DNA of 64,000 bases, from assembly GCF_030012605.2 (NCBI RefSeq), contig NZ_CP114055.2; one strand, written 5' to 3'. Shown here piece after piece: positions 49,993 to 57,798 of this stretch. Every line of letters begins with the position of its first letter. The stretch's first letter is position 1. The notes beneath the pieces are model-generated. The model saw only the letters and a program-made list of their open reading frames with translations. It made no database searches and was not told the origin of the DNA. The stretch comes from Bergeyella_A cardium. Its GTDB lineage: Bacteria; Bacteroidota; Bacteroidia; Flavobacteriales; Weeksellaceae. The translations under genes were made by a program, and so were the position numbers.

Positions 49993-52491
49993 CTATGCCT
50001 TCACAAGCGCATCTTTGGTCTCGTTTAATGAGAGAAGGAGTTCTTCACCTTCATCAATCTGCTTATTGACGAGCATCTCTGCCAGCAAGTCTTCTATATA
50101 TTTTTGAACAACTCGTTTCAGAGGTCTTGCCCCAAAGTCTTTATCCCAGCCTTTTTCAGCAATGAAGTCTTTAGCTTCATCAGTAAGCTGAAGTTTATAG
50201 CCGAGCTTATTCAGTCTTGTATAGAGTTTAGTAAGCTCAAGGTCTATGATTTTTCTTATATCTTCTTTTTGCAGAGAGTTGAAGATAATAATATCATCTA
50301 TCCTGTTAAGAAACTCTGGTGCAAATGCCTTTTTAAGTGCACTTTCTATAGTTGCGCGAGCACGGGCATCACTGGTAGATTGTCTTGCTGCAGTGCCAAA
50401 ACCTACGCCATCTCCAAAGTCCTTCAAATCCCTCGTACCAATATTTGAGGTAAGGATAATGATGGTATTTCGGAAATCTATTTTCCTACCAAGAGAGTCG
50501 GTTACATAGCCTTCATCCAAGATTTGAAGAAGCAGATTGAATACATCAGGATGTGCTTTTTCTATCTCATCCAGTAGAACCACTGCATAGGGTTTTCTGC
50601 GTACAGCTTCGGTGAGCTGACCACCCTCTTCATAACCCACATAGCCTGGAGGAGCTCCTACCAATCGAGAAACAGCAAATTTCTCCATATACTCACTCAT
50701 ATCTATACGAATGAGGGCTTCATCTGAGTCAAAAAGCTCACGAGCCATTACTTTGGCAAGCTCAGTTTTACCCACCCCAGTAGAGCCGAGAAAGATAAAA
50801 GTACCTATCGGTCGGTTGGGGTCTTTGAGCCCTGCGCGGTTTCTCTGTATGGCTTTTACTACTTTATTCACCGCATCTGTCTGACCTATTACCTTACCAT
50901 TGATAAGCTCATTCATCTGTGCGAGTTTATCCAGCTCGTTTTTGCCTACTTTGGTTACAGGGATTCCGCTCATCATAGAAACTACTTCAGCTACATTTTC
51001 TTCGGTTACGAGTTCTTTGGCTTCTTTTGTATTCTTATCCCACTCGTCCTGTACTACCTGCAGTTCGCGAAGGAGATGTTCTTCCTCTTCTTTATATGTC
51101 CTTGCTTCAAGGTAGTCTTGTGCTTTTGCAGCCTTCTGTTTTAGGCTTTTTACCTCTTCTATCTTTTGTTCAAGTTCAATGATTTTGGTAGGGACTTTTA
51201 TATTCTTAATATAAACTCTGGAGCCTGCTTCGTCCATTGCATCAATAGCCTTGTCTGGAAGAAATCTATCGGTAATATATCTTGAAGTGAGATTAACACA
51301 CGCCATAATAGCCTCCGATGTATAGGTTACATTATGGTGTTCCTCGTATTTATCCTTGATTTGATTTAAAATCTGAATGGTCTCCTCCACAGAAGTTGGC
51401 TCTACCATTACCTTTTGGAAGCGCCTTTCCAGAGCACCATCTTTTTCTATATACTGCCTGTACTCATCAAGGGTGGTAGCTCCGATGCACTGAATCTCTC
51501 CCCTTGCTAATGCAGGTTTAAACATATTGGAAGCATCCAAACTGCCCGCTGCACCTCCTGCCCCTACGATGGTATGAAGCTCATCAATGAAGAGTATAAC
51601 ATCTCTGTTTTTCTCTAATTCGGTCATAATGGCTTTCATTCGCTCTTCAAACTGACCACGATACTTTGTCCCTGCAACCAAACTTGCCAAGTCAAGGGTA
51701 ATTACTCTTTTATTATAAAGCACTCGAGAGACTTTTTTCTGATGAATCCTAAGTGCCAGACCTTCTGCAATGGCAGATTTACCAACACCAGGCTCACCTA
51801 TAAGTAATGGATTATTCTTTTTCCTTCGGGAGAGTATCTGCGAAACTCTTTCTATTTCTTTTTCTCTACCGATAACGGGGTCAAGTTTTCCATCTCTTGC
51901 TAGAGCTGTAAGGTCTCGCCCGAAATTATCAAGCGTAGGGGTTTTAGTCTTTCCAGAACTGATACTTCCTGTAAGATGCTTCATCTGGTTGTATTCTTCT
52001 CTATCGTCTTCATCTTCATAAGCGCCCATTTTGGGCTGGGTAGCATCTGAATCTTTCAAGGTAGATTTAAGCTCCTCCTCTACTCTATTGTAATCTATAT
52101 CGTAAGCTGCTAAGATATGAGCTGCTGGATCTTCTTGTTTATGAAGAATTCCGAGCAAAAGGTGTATAGCGCTTACCTCTTCACTTTGATACAGCCTACA
52201 CTCCAGCTGAGCACGAAGAATAGCCGAATTCGCCATTTTAGTAAGCGGAATACTCTGCTTAGGTTCAGACAGAGGGCTTGGAGCTACTGCCTCGCTTAGG
52301 TTTTCTATTTTTCGCCTGATTTGGGTAAGGTCTGCATTAAGAGATTGTAATAAATCTCTCGCTGTATTCTCTGTCTTCACAATCCCAAGTAAGAGATGTT
52401 CTGTATTGACAAACTCACTGTTGAGTCTTCTTGCTTCATTTGTGCTTTGACTAAGCACTTTTTTAAAGTCTTCTGATAACTTGTAATCCAT
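49993..52491 (-). CDS. clpC: ATP-dependent Clp protease ATP-binding subunit ClpC
   Basis: ClpC unfolds proteins and feeds them to ClpP; some family members act with adaptor proteins. The 832-residue product has the Clp N-domain (1-150) and NBD1 (Walker A GEPGVGKS, Walker B FIDELHT). A short middle coiled coil (about 410-500) and NBD2 (GSTGVGKT, LLDEIEKAHPDVFN) follow, with a C-terminal D2-small domain. The short middle domain favours ClpC/ClpA type over ClpB. The P-loop for ClpP contact was not identified with certainty. It is a single gene on the minus strand. Confidence 0.93.
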   Translation of the reverse strand: MDYKLSEDFKKVLSQSTNEARRLNSEFVNTEHLLLGIVKTENTARDLLQSLNADLTQIRRKIENLSEAVAPSPLSEPKQSIPLTKMANSAILRAQLECRLYQSEEVSAIHLLLGILHKQEDPAAHILAAYDIDYNRVEEELKSTLKDSDATQPKMGAYEDEDDREEYNQMKHLTGSISSGKTKTPTLDNFGRDLTALARDGKLDPVIGREKEIERVSQILSRRKKNNPLLIGEPGVGKSAIAEGLALRIHQKKVSRVLYNKRVITLDLASLVAGTKYRGQFEERMKAIMTELEKNRDVILFIDELHTIVGAGGAAGSLDASNMFKPALARGEIQCIGATTLDEYRQYIEKDGALERRFQKVMVEPTSVEETIQILNQIKDKYEEHHNVTYTSEAIMACVNLTSRYITDRFLPDKAIDAMDEAGSRVYIKNIKVPTKIIELEQKIEEVKSLKQKAAKAQDYLEARTYKEEEEHLLRELQVVQDEWDKNTKEAKELVTEENVAEVVSMMSGIPVTKVGKNELDKLAQMNELINGKVIGQTDAVNKVVKAIQRNRAGLKDPNRPIGTFIFLGSTGVGKTELAKVMARELFDSDEALIRIDMSEYMEKFAVSRLVGAPPGYVGYEEGGQLTEAVRRKPYAVVLLDEIEKAHPDVFNLLLQILDEGYVTDSLGRKIDFRNTIIILTSNIGTRDLKDFGDGVGFGTAARQSTSDARARATIESALKKAFAPEFLNRIDDIIIFNSLQKEDIRKIIDLELTKLYTRLNKLGYKLQLTDEAKDFIAEKGWDKDFGARPLKRVVQKYIEDLLAEMLVNKQIDEGEELLLSLNETKDALVKA

Positions 52492-52533
52492 AATCTTTTC
52501 TCACAAAATAAGGGGTTTTGTCCTTAGGCCGAC

Positions 52534-52541
52534 CAAAATTA
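52534..52541 (-). promoter_or_regulatory. Candidate promoter of clpC
   Basis: TAATTTTG on the minus strand matches TAnnTTTG, 42 nt before the ATG. No CIRCE-type inverted repeat was seen. Confidence 0.45.
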
Positions 52542-52603
52542 CAAATATTTTACCAATATGGAGTTTCTGACTTTATGGCAGAAGCCAAATAAAAATGATT
52601 TGT

Positions 52604-52611
52604 TACATTTG
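52604..52611 (+). promoter_or_regulatory. Candidate promoter of the SWEET-like-sufE-GT9 operon
   Basis: TACATTTG matches the -7 consensus and ends 21 nt before the first ATG of the operon. Confidence 0.45.
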
Positions 52612-52632
52612 CCCTCTCAAAAATAAATTTCT

Positions 52633-52878
52633 ATGAACAGCCAAATTGCCGAGTATATCGGTTATACAGCCTCTATTTTCATCGTATTAAGTTTTGTATT
52701 TAAGAATATAACCACCATTAGAATTATCAATATGATTGGTTGTATGTGCTTTGTAGTTTATGGTTTTTACAGTGGCGACAAACCTTTTTACCCTGTCATC
52801 ATTCCCAATGCAATACTCTCTGTAGTCCAAATATTCTTTTTGATAAAAGAGAGCAAAAACAAACCCTCAAATTCATAA
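52633..52878 (+). CDS. Small three-helix membrane protein, SemiSWEET-like
   Basis: The 81-residue product has three hydrophobic segments (about 8-25, 31-49 and 54-73). It begins with AEYIGYTASIFIVLSFVFKN, which resembles the first helix of bacterial SemiSWEET/PQ-loop proteins. The canonical PQ pair is not present, so a sugar-transport role is uncertain. The sufE gene follows after 1 nt, so the two are co-transcribed. Confidence 0.65.
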   Translation: MNSQIAEYIGYTASIFIVLSFVFKNITTIRIINMIGCMCFVVYGFYSGDKPFYPVIIPNAILSVVQIFFLIKESKNKPSNS

Positions 52879-52879
52879 G

Positions 52880-53299
52880 ATGACGATACAGGAGAAACAG
52901 CAGGAAATCATCAATGATTTTGAATTCCTCGAAGACTGGGAACAGAAATACGAATACATTATAGATCTCGGTAAGGGCTTAAAACCTATGGCTGAGGATA
53001 AGAAAACGGAGGAAAACCTCATCAAAGGTTGCCAGTCCCAAGTATGGATTTCACCTGATTTCCGAGAAGGCAAGCTCTACTTTGATGTAGATTCAGACGG
53101 GATACTCCCAAAAGGCATCGTCGCTCTACTTGCCAGCGTATATAGCGGGCATCCTGTGGAGGAAATCCTATCCTCTGACTTTAAATTTATAGAAGAAATA
53201 GGGCTCAGAGAGTTCCTCTCCCCCTCCCGAGCCAATGGACTGGCTGCAATGACTAAACAAATAAAATTCTACGCCGTAGCATATCAGTTGAAATCTTGA
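52880..53299 (+). CDS. sufE: Cysteine desulfuration protein SufE
   Basis: SufE takes persulfide sulfur from the SufS desulfurase for iron-sulfur cluster assembly. The 139-residue product begins with MTIQEKQQEIINDFEFLEDW and has the acceptor cysteine Cys51 in LIKGCQSQVW. A conserved C-terminal LSPSRANGLAAM segment follows. No other suf gene lies in the window. It overlaps the following glycosyltransferase start by four bases. Confidence 0.95.
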   Translation: MTIQEKQQEIINDFEFLEDWEQKYEYIIDLGKGLKPMAEDKKTEENLIKGCQSQVWISPDFREGKLYFDVDSDGILPKGIVALLASVYSGHPVEEILSSDFKFIEEIGLREFLSPSRANGLAAMTKQIKFYAVAYQLKS

Positions 53300-54276
53300 T
53301 AAAAGTAGTTGCATATCGCTTTTCCGCTCTGGGAGATGTAGCGATGACCGCCCCCGTCTTCCGAGAGATACTCGAACAGAACCCCAATCTGGAAATCACC
53401 ATTGTTTCCCGAGATTCTTTCAGAGATATATTTGAAGGTATCCCTCGCCTGAACTTTAAAGGGGTAAATCTGAAAAAATACAAAGGGCTGATGGGGATGA
53501 GAAAGCTCGCGCTTGAGATTCATCACGAGATAAAACCCGATTTTATTGCCGACCTCCACGATGTTATCCGCAGCAAAATGCTCAATAAAATCTTCAAAAT
53601 AAAAGGCTATAAAGTCTTCAAAATAAATAAAGGAAAGGAAGAAAAAAAACTCCTCACCGATGTCTGGAATATAGAAAAACACCCCATTAAACGAACCACC
53701 GAGCGCTACGCAGATGTCTTCCGAGAGATGGGGTTTCCCGTAACGCTCTCAGACAAGCTCCGCCCCACTTCTGAGGCAAAGCACGGCATCGGCATCGCTC
53801 CTTTTGCTCAGCACAAAGGCAAAGTTCTGCCCATAGAAAAAACCTACGAGCTCATTAAAATCATCGCCAAAAAAGAAAAAGTATACCTCTTCGGAGGGGG
53901 GAAGGAAGAAACCGAAATCCTCTCCCAATGGGAAAAAGAAATCCCCAATACCCACAGCCTCGCAGGTAAGCTCAAACTAAAAGAAGAGCTACAGCAGATC
54001 GGTGAGCTAAAACTGATGATTTCTATGGACTCTGCCAATATGCACTTCGCAAGCCTTATGGGCACCCGATGCATCTCCATCTGGGGGCAAACCCACCCCT
54101 ATGCGGGCTTCCTCGGCTATGGGCAGCGGTTAGAAGACGCCGTGCATATCCAAGACCTCACCTGCCGCCCTTGCTCCGTATTCGGAGATAAGGAATGCTA
54201 CAGGGGCGACTGGGCGTGCCTCCACGAAATCAATATCCAAAAAATCCTCAGCAAGGTCTATCCACAAGAGGTATAA
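53296..54276 (+). CDS. Glycosyltransferase family 9 (heptosyltransferase-like)
   Basis: The 326-residue product resembles ADP-heptose:LPS heptosyltransferases, which add sugars to the lipopolysaccharide core. Visible signatures are the N-terminal VVAYRFSALGDVAMTAPV, IGIAPFAQHKGKVLP and the C-terminal ISMDSANMHFASLMGTRCISIWGQTHP, quoted in part. The start is TTG at 53296 overlapping the sufE stop. The family is clear, but the sugar and acceptor are not. Confidence 0.88.
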   Translation: MIKVVAYRFSALGDVAMTAPVFREILEQNPNLEITIVSRDSFRDIFEGIPRLNFKGVNLKKYKGLMGMRKLALEIHHEIKPDFIADLHDVIRSKMLNKIFKIKGYKVFKINKGKEEKKLLTDVWNIEKHPIKRTTERYADVFREMGFPVTLSDKLRPTSEAKHGIGIAPFAQHKGKVLPIEKTYELIKIIAKKEKVYLFGGGKEETEILSQWEKEIPNTHSLAGKLKLKEELQQIGELKLMISMDSANMHFASLMGTRCISIWGQTHPYAGFLGYGQRLEDAVHIQDLTCRPCSVFGDKECYRGDWACLHEINIQKILSKVYPQEV

Positions 54277-54375
54277 AGTAATCCTTTATCTGAAAAATAA
54301 TCCTTACCATTTAGTTTAAAATTAAAAGACTACACAACTTTGTCTATACTTAATATTCTCTGGCAATTTTAACTA

Positions 54376-54395
54376 AAAGGCTTTGCCTTTGTTTT
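54376..54395 (+). terminator. Possible terminator after the GT9 gene
   Basis: AAAGGC-TTT-GCCTTT followed by GTTTT. The stem has only 6 bp, so confidence is modest. It also lies just beyond the end of the convergent tonB-like gene. Confidence 0.5.
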
Positions 54396-54417
54396 ATCGA
54401 ATAAAATGTGATTCTAC

Positions 54418-55281
54418 TTAAAAACTAATGCTATAAGTACCTGTGGAAGAGGTTTGGGCTTTTTCTGCCTTTACATATCTCTTAATCCACGAGATGGTGA
54501 TACTTACAATACACGGGTCTGAGCTCCCCGAAAGGCGGTGGGCAGAAGTTACATTACCCGCCTTATCCACCGTATAGGAAATCGTAATAGTGCCAGAAGC
54601 GGTGCAGTCGTGCGCAGGCTGAGCGCCTCCACGCCCCATAGTGCCAGGGATAAATGCAACGAGCTTTCTATCTACTCCAATCTTGCTATTGCCACTGCCC
54701 TCGCCACCGAGAGGGTCTCCCTCATTACCGGAAGTACCTGCCGTACCCTGAGAGCCAGCCTTAGTTCCTCTACCCCTCAAGAGGTTTGCAACCGCTTCAT
54801 TCGGCTGTGGCTGGCTATTCGTATTGGCAGATGAGGCTTGCTTTGTTTTTGATTGAGAAGAAGTGGCTTTATCGGTATTTTGAGTTGTGGTTTTTTCTTT
54901 TGACTTTACCTCTTTTTTTGTTTCTTTTGGCTTTTCGGCTATGAGTTTTTCATTCTTGCCTGTTAGGATTTTATCTTTCACGGTTTCCTGAGGCTGAGGT
55001 TTTGTTTCTGGCTGAGGCGGGGAAACAGGCGTAGGCTGAGGTTGGATATTTTCTACTGTGTTTGGAGGTATCTGAGGAGCGGGCTCTTCTTCACCTGTAC
55101 CGTTTTGATTATCGCCAAAGTTGATGAGCATAGTAGTGATCACTTCCTCCTTAGGAAGCGTTCTCGTGAACTGATAAAAATAGATAAGGAGAAAGAACAG
55201 GAGGGTGAGGAGAGCGGTTATAACGGCACTTCTCCTTTTGTCCTTCGTTTGGTTGTTTCTATGTAGCTCAGCGTAATCCAT
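54418..55281 (-). CDS. TonB-like energy transducer
   Basis: The 287-residue product has a short cytoplasmic N-terminus and one membrane helix (about 20-40). A long Pro/Gln/Lys-rich periplasmic stretch and a Gly-rich segment (about 175-205) follow. The C-terminal domain has GTITISYTVDKAGNVTSAHR. Such proteins carry proton-motive energy from ExbB/ExbD to outer-membrane receptors. It is the last gene of exbB-exbD-tonB-like. TolA- and TonB-like proteins are hard to separate here, so the partner system could instead be Tol-Pal. Confidence 0.8.
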   Translation of the reverse strand: MDYAELHRNNQTKDKRRSAVITALLTLLFFLLIYFYQFTRTLPKEEVITTMLINFGDNQNGTGEEEPAPQIPPNTVENIQPQPTPVSPPQPETKPQPQETVKDKILTGKNEKLIAEKPKETKKEVKSKEKTTTQNTDKATSSQSKTKQASSANTNSQPQPNEAVANLLRGRGTKAGSQGTAGTSGNEGDPLGGEGSGNSKIGVDRKLVAFIPGTMGRGGAQPAHDCTASGTITISYTVDKAGNVTSAHRLSGSSDPCIVSITISWIKRYVKAEKAQTSSTGTYSISF

Positions 55282-55318
55282 CCCGCGTTTTTTTGATAGT
55301 AAATATTGAGATGATGTA

Positions 55319-55717
55319 TTAATCTACTTGCAGCGTTGCAATAGCGATATTGAAATGATGAGTCTCTGCGATATTCATTAAAAATACGATGTCTTTATGC
55401 TTTGTATTTTCATCTGCTCGAATTGTAAAAGCGGGGTTTTGCTCATCTTTAAGGAGGTTGACAAGGTAGTTTTCTATCTCTTCGGCTTTCATTTCTTTAT
55501 CATTAATGAAATATGAGCCATCTTCTTTTACGGTAATTGCTGTAGGGTCTTGGATACTTGGATCTCCAGCTGATGCTTTGGGGAGTTTTACATCTATGGC
55601 ACTCTGGCTAATGGCAGAGCTGGTAATCATAAAAAAGATAAGGAGGAGGAAGATGATATCCGTCATCGATGCCATACTGAACTCTGCACTTACCCTGTTT
55701 CTTCTTCGTAGGTTCAT
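55319..55717 (-). CDS. exbD: Biopolymer transporter ExbD/TolR
   Basis: ExbD/TolR family proteins are single-span subunits of the proton channel. The 132-residue product has a membrane helix (about 17-40) with the essential aspartate in ASMTDIIFLLLIFFM. A periplasmic domain with the FTIRADENTKHKDIV segment follows. Its start is 4 nt after the exbB stop, and the tonB-like gene follows 37 nt later. Confidence 0.92.
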   Translation of the reverse strand: MNLRRRNRVSAEFSMASMTDIIFLLLIFFMITSSAISQSAIDVKLPKASAGDPSIQDPTAITVKEDGSYFINDKEMKAEEIENYLVNLLKDEQNPAFTIRADENTKHKDIVFLMNIAETHHFNIAIATLQVD

Positions 55718-55721
55718 AGGT

Positions 55722-56402
55722 TTAGAGGGGTTTGTTTAGTGTATCGAGGAATTCTCCTGTGTGCGTCTGAATTTTGAGAACCAATCGGTCTACATTTGTA
55801 ACGAGGATGTTATAAAAGAAATAAGCGGGGATACCCACGAAAAGCCCCACAGCCGTAGTTGCCATAGCGGTATAAATACCCGTAGCCAACAGCTTTGGGC
55901 TAACGGCACCCGTTACATTAGAGATTTCAAAGAACGCCATAATCATCCCAACCACCGTACCGAGGAAGCCAAGCATAGGAGCTGCTCCCGAAGCCGAAGC
56001 CAGAATATTAAGGTTCTTTTCCAGCTTTGATACTTCTACCTGCCCCTGAGCTTCCATTGCATTAGAAATATCAGAAATGGGGCGCCCGATTCGGGATAGC
56101 CCTTTCTCTATCATTCTCGCCTCTGGAGAATCTATCGTTTTACAATAGTCAATAGCTGTTTCTATCTTGCCATCTTGTACAAAATCCTTAATATTTTCTA
56201 AGAAATTAGGGACTTCCTTTGCAGCCCTTCGGATGAAGAAATACCGCTCAAAAAAGATATAAAGAGAAAGCACTCCGAGAAGGAAAATAGCAATCATAAT
56301 CGTATTTCCTAAAATACCTCCACTGAAAAGAATCTCCCAAAGGGAAAAAATATGCTTTTCGGATTGTAACTGTACGGTTCCTGTGGCTAAACTATCTTGC
56401 AT
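55722..56402 (-). CDS. exbB: MotA/TolQ/ExbB family proton channel protein
   Basis: ExbB/TolQ proteins form the pentameric channel that converts proton flow to motion. The 226-residue product has three membrane segments (about 28-50, 130-155 and 170-195). The MotA_ExbB signature lies around LNILASASGAAPMLGFLGTV and the conserved Thr/Ala-rich AMATTAVGLFVGIPAYF. It starts the exbB-exbD-tonB-like unit. An upstream leader carries a small CCACTT-TTC-AAGTGG hairpin (56465-56479). Confidence 0.92.
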   Translation of the reverse strand: MQDSLATGTVQLQSEKHIFSLWEILFSGGILGNTIMIAIFLLGVLSLYIFFERYFFIRRAAKEVPNFLENIKDFVQDGKIETAIDYCKTIDSPEARMIEKGLSRIGRPISDISNAMEAQGQVEVSKLEKNLNILASASGAAPMLGFLGTVVGMIMAFFEISNVTGAVSPKLLATGIYTAMATTAVGLFVGIPAYFFYNILVTNVDRLVLKIQTHTGEFLDTLNKPL

Positions 56403-56505
56403 AAAAGTATTTTTTAATGTAATCTAACGATATTTTTATTTTAATATTATCTTTTTAATCCTCACCACTTTTCAAGTGGATAGACTCTAATTTTCCTAGG
56501 GCGAG

Positions 56506-56513
56506 CAAAGATA
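56506..56513 (-). promoter_or_regulatory. Candidate promoter of exbB-exbD-tonB-like
   Basis: TATCTTTG on the minus strand, followed by a G/C-rich start region (CTCGCCC), matches the strong -7 form seen at rpsT and the tRNA operon. It lies 104 nt before exbB. Confidence 0.5.
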
Positions 56514-56556
56514 TAAAAAACCTCTGCTCCTGTACAATCTTAAAGGCAGTACTGCA

Positions 56557-57777
56557 TCAGACGAGGCTATTTTTATCGGTATAATTCAGTTTAAAGAAAA
56601 TCGCTGTCATAATAGAAAAGGCAAGAAGAGAGCTCCCTCCATAACTGAAATAGGGGAGAGGGATCCCAACCGTAGGGAAAAGCCCCATAACCATACCTAT
56701 ATTAATCCCAAAGTGCATTAAGAGGATAGAAGCAAAGCTATACCCAAAGACTCGGTTAAAAGTAGATTTCTGCCTTTCGGACAGGTAATAAATACGCCCG
56801 ATAAACAAAGTATAAAGGAGAATCAGTGCCGTGCTGCCCACAAAACCCCACTCCTCACCTACGGTGCAAAAGATATAATCGGTTTCCTGCTCGGGCACGA
56901 ACTTCCCCCTCGTAACGGAGCCTTCTCTGTATCCCTTACCCTTTAATCCGCCAGAGCCTATTGCGGTTTTAGAATACAATAGATTATATCCAGAAGTATC
57001 ACGGAAGGCTTTTTCACCTTTGTAAAGAACTTCTATACGCTCCTTTTGGTGTCTTGGGAGCTTTTCCAAAACCTTAGGAGTAACCATAGCAAATGCAGAG
57101 AGAAATGCAACAATCCCCACCAGAGCAGCTACGCTGATGACATTCCAATGGATGCGGGAATAATTAAAGAGAACAAAAAGAAATGCAAGAGCGATAATCC
57201 CTCCTATTACATAAAGCGGATTAATGGCAAGAGCCACTAAAAATACCGCTGCAAAAACAAATATGAAAATAAATAGCCACCCGCTAAGCCCCTCTCTGTA
57301 GAGCGCAATAGCAAAAGCAAAGAAGACAAGCAAAGAACCCACATCGGGAATCATAAGCACAACAACGGCAGGAACTCCAATAATAGCAAGAGCTGAAATA
57401 AGCGAGTTTCTATTGTTCAGATTAAAATCTGCTCCTGAGACATAATTGGCAAGCATCAGTGCGGTACTGATTTTTGCAAACTCCACAGGCTGCATTGTAA
57501 AGCTCCCGAATTTATACCAGTTTTTCTGCCCAAGAATCTCCTTTCCAAAAGGGAAAAGCCCAATGAGGAGAAGTACACCTGCGATATAAAAAATCCCAGC
57601 CATATTCTCAAAGAATTTACTCCTGGTGAAGAAAATAACAATCCCCACCACAAAGGAAATACAGAAAAATATAAACTGCTTAGTACCTAGAGCCTCATCT
57701 ACACTATAAATATTAGCGATAGCAAAGCCACAGAGCAGGATATACATTGTAATACCGAATTTATCTATACCTTCCAT
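56557..57777 (-). CDS. rodA: Peptidoglycan glycosyltransferase RodA
   Basis: RodA is a SEDS-family polymerase that makes glycan strands during cell elongation together with PBP2. The 406-residue product has about ten membrane segments. SEDS signatures include GLKGKGYREGSVTRGKFVPE-type loops (here IGSGGLKGKGYREGS), the catalytic-region TDYIFCTVGEEWGFVGS and NIGMVMGLFPTVGIPLPYFSYGG, quoted in part. It follows mrdA by 21 nt. Confidence 0.95.
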   Translation of the reverse strand: MEGIDKFGITMYILLCGFAIANIYSVDEALGTKQFIFFCISFVVGIVIFFTRSKFFENMAGIFYIAGVLLLIGLFPFGKEILGQKNWYKFGSFTMQPVEFAKISTALMLANYVSGADFNLNNRNSLISALAIIGVPAVVVLMIPDVGSLLVFFAFAIALYREGLSGWLFIFIFVFAAVFLVALAINPLYVIGGIIALAFLFVLFNYSRIHWNVISVAALVGIVAFLSAFAMVTPKVLEKLPRHQKERIEVLYKGEKAFRDTSGYNLLYSKTAIGSGGLKGKGYREGSVTRGKFVPEQETDYIFCTVGEEWGFVGSTALILLYTLFIGRIYYLSERQKSTFNRVFGYSFASILLMHFGINIGMVMGLFPTVGIPLPYFSYGGSSLLAFSIMTAIFFKLNYTDKNSLV

Positions 57778-57798
57778 TGGGTTTGAAATTGAGAGGGG

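Noticed and set aside
52492..52560. CIRCE heat-shock operator before clpC
   Set aside because: No TTAGCACTC-N9-GAGTGCTAA type inverted repeat could be found.
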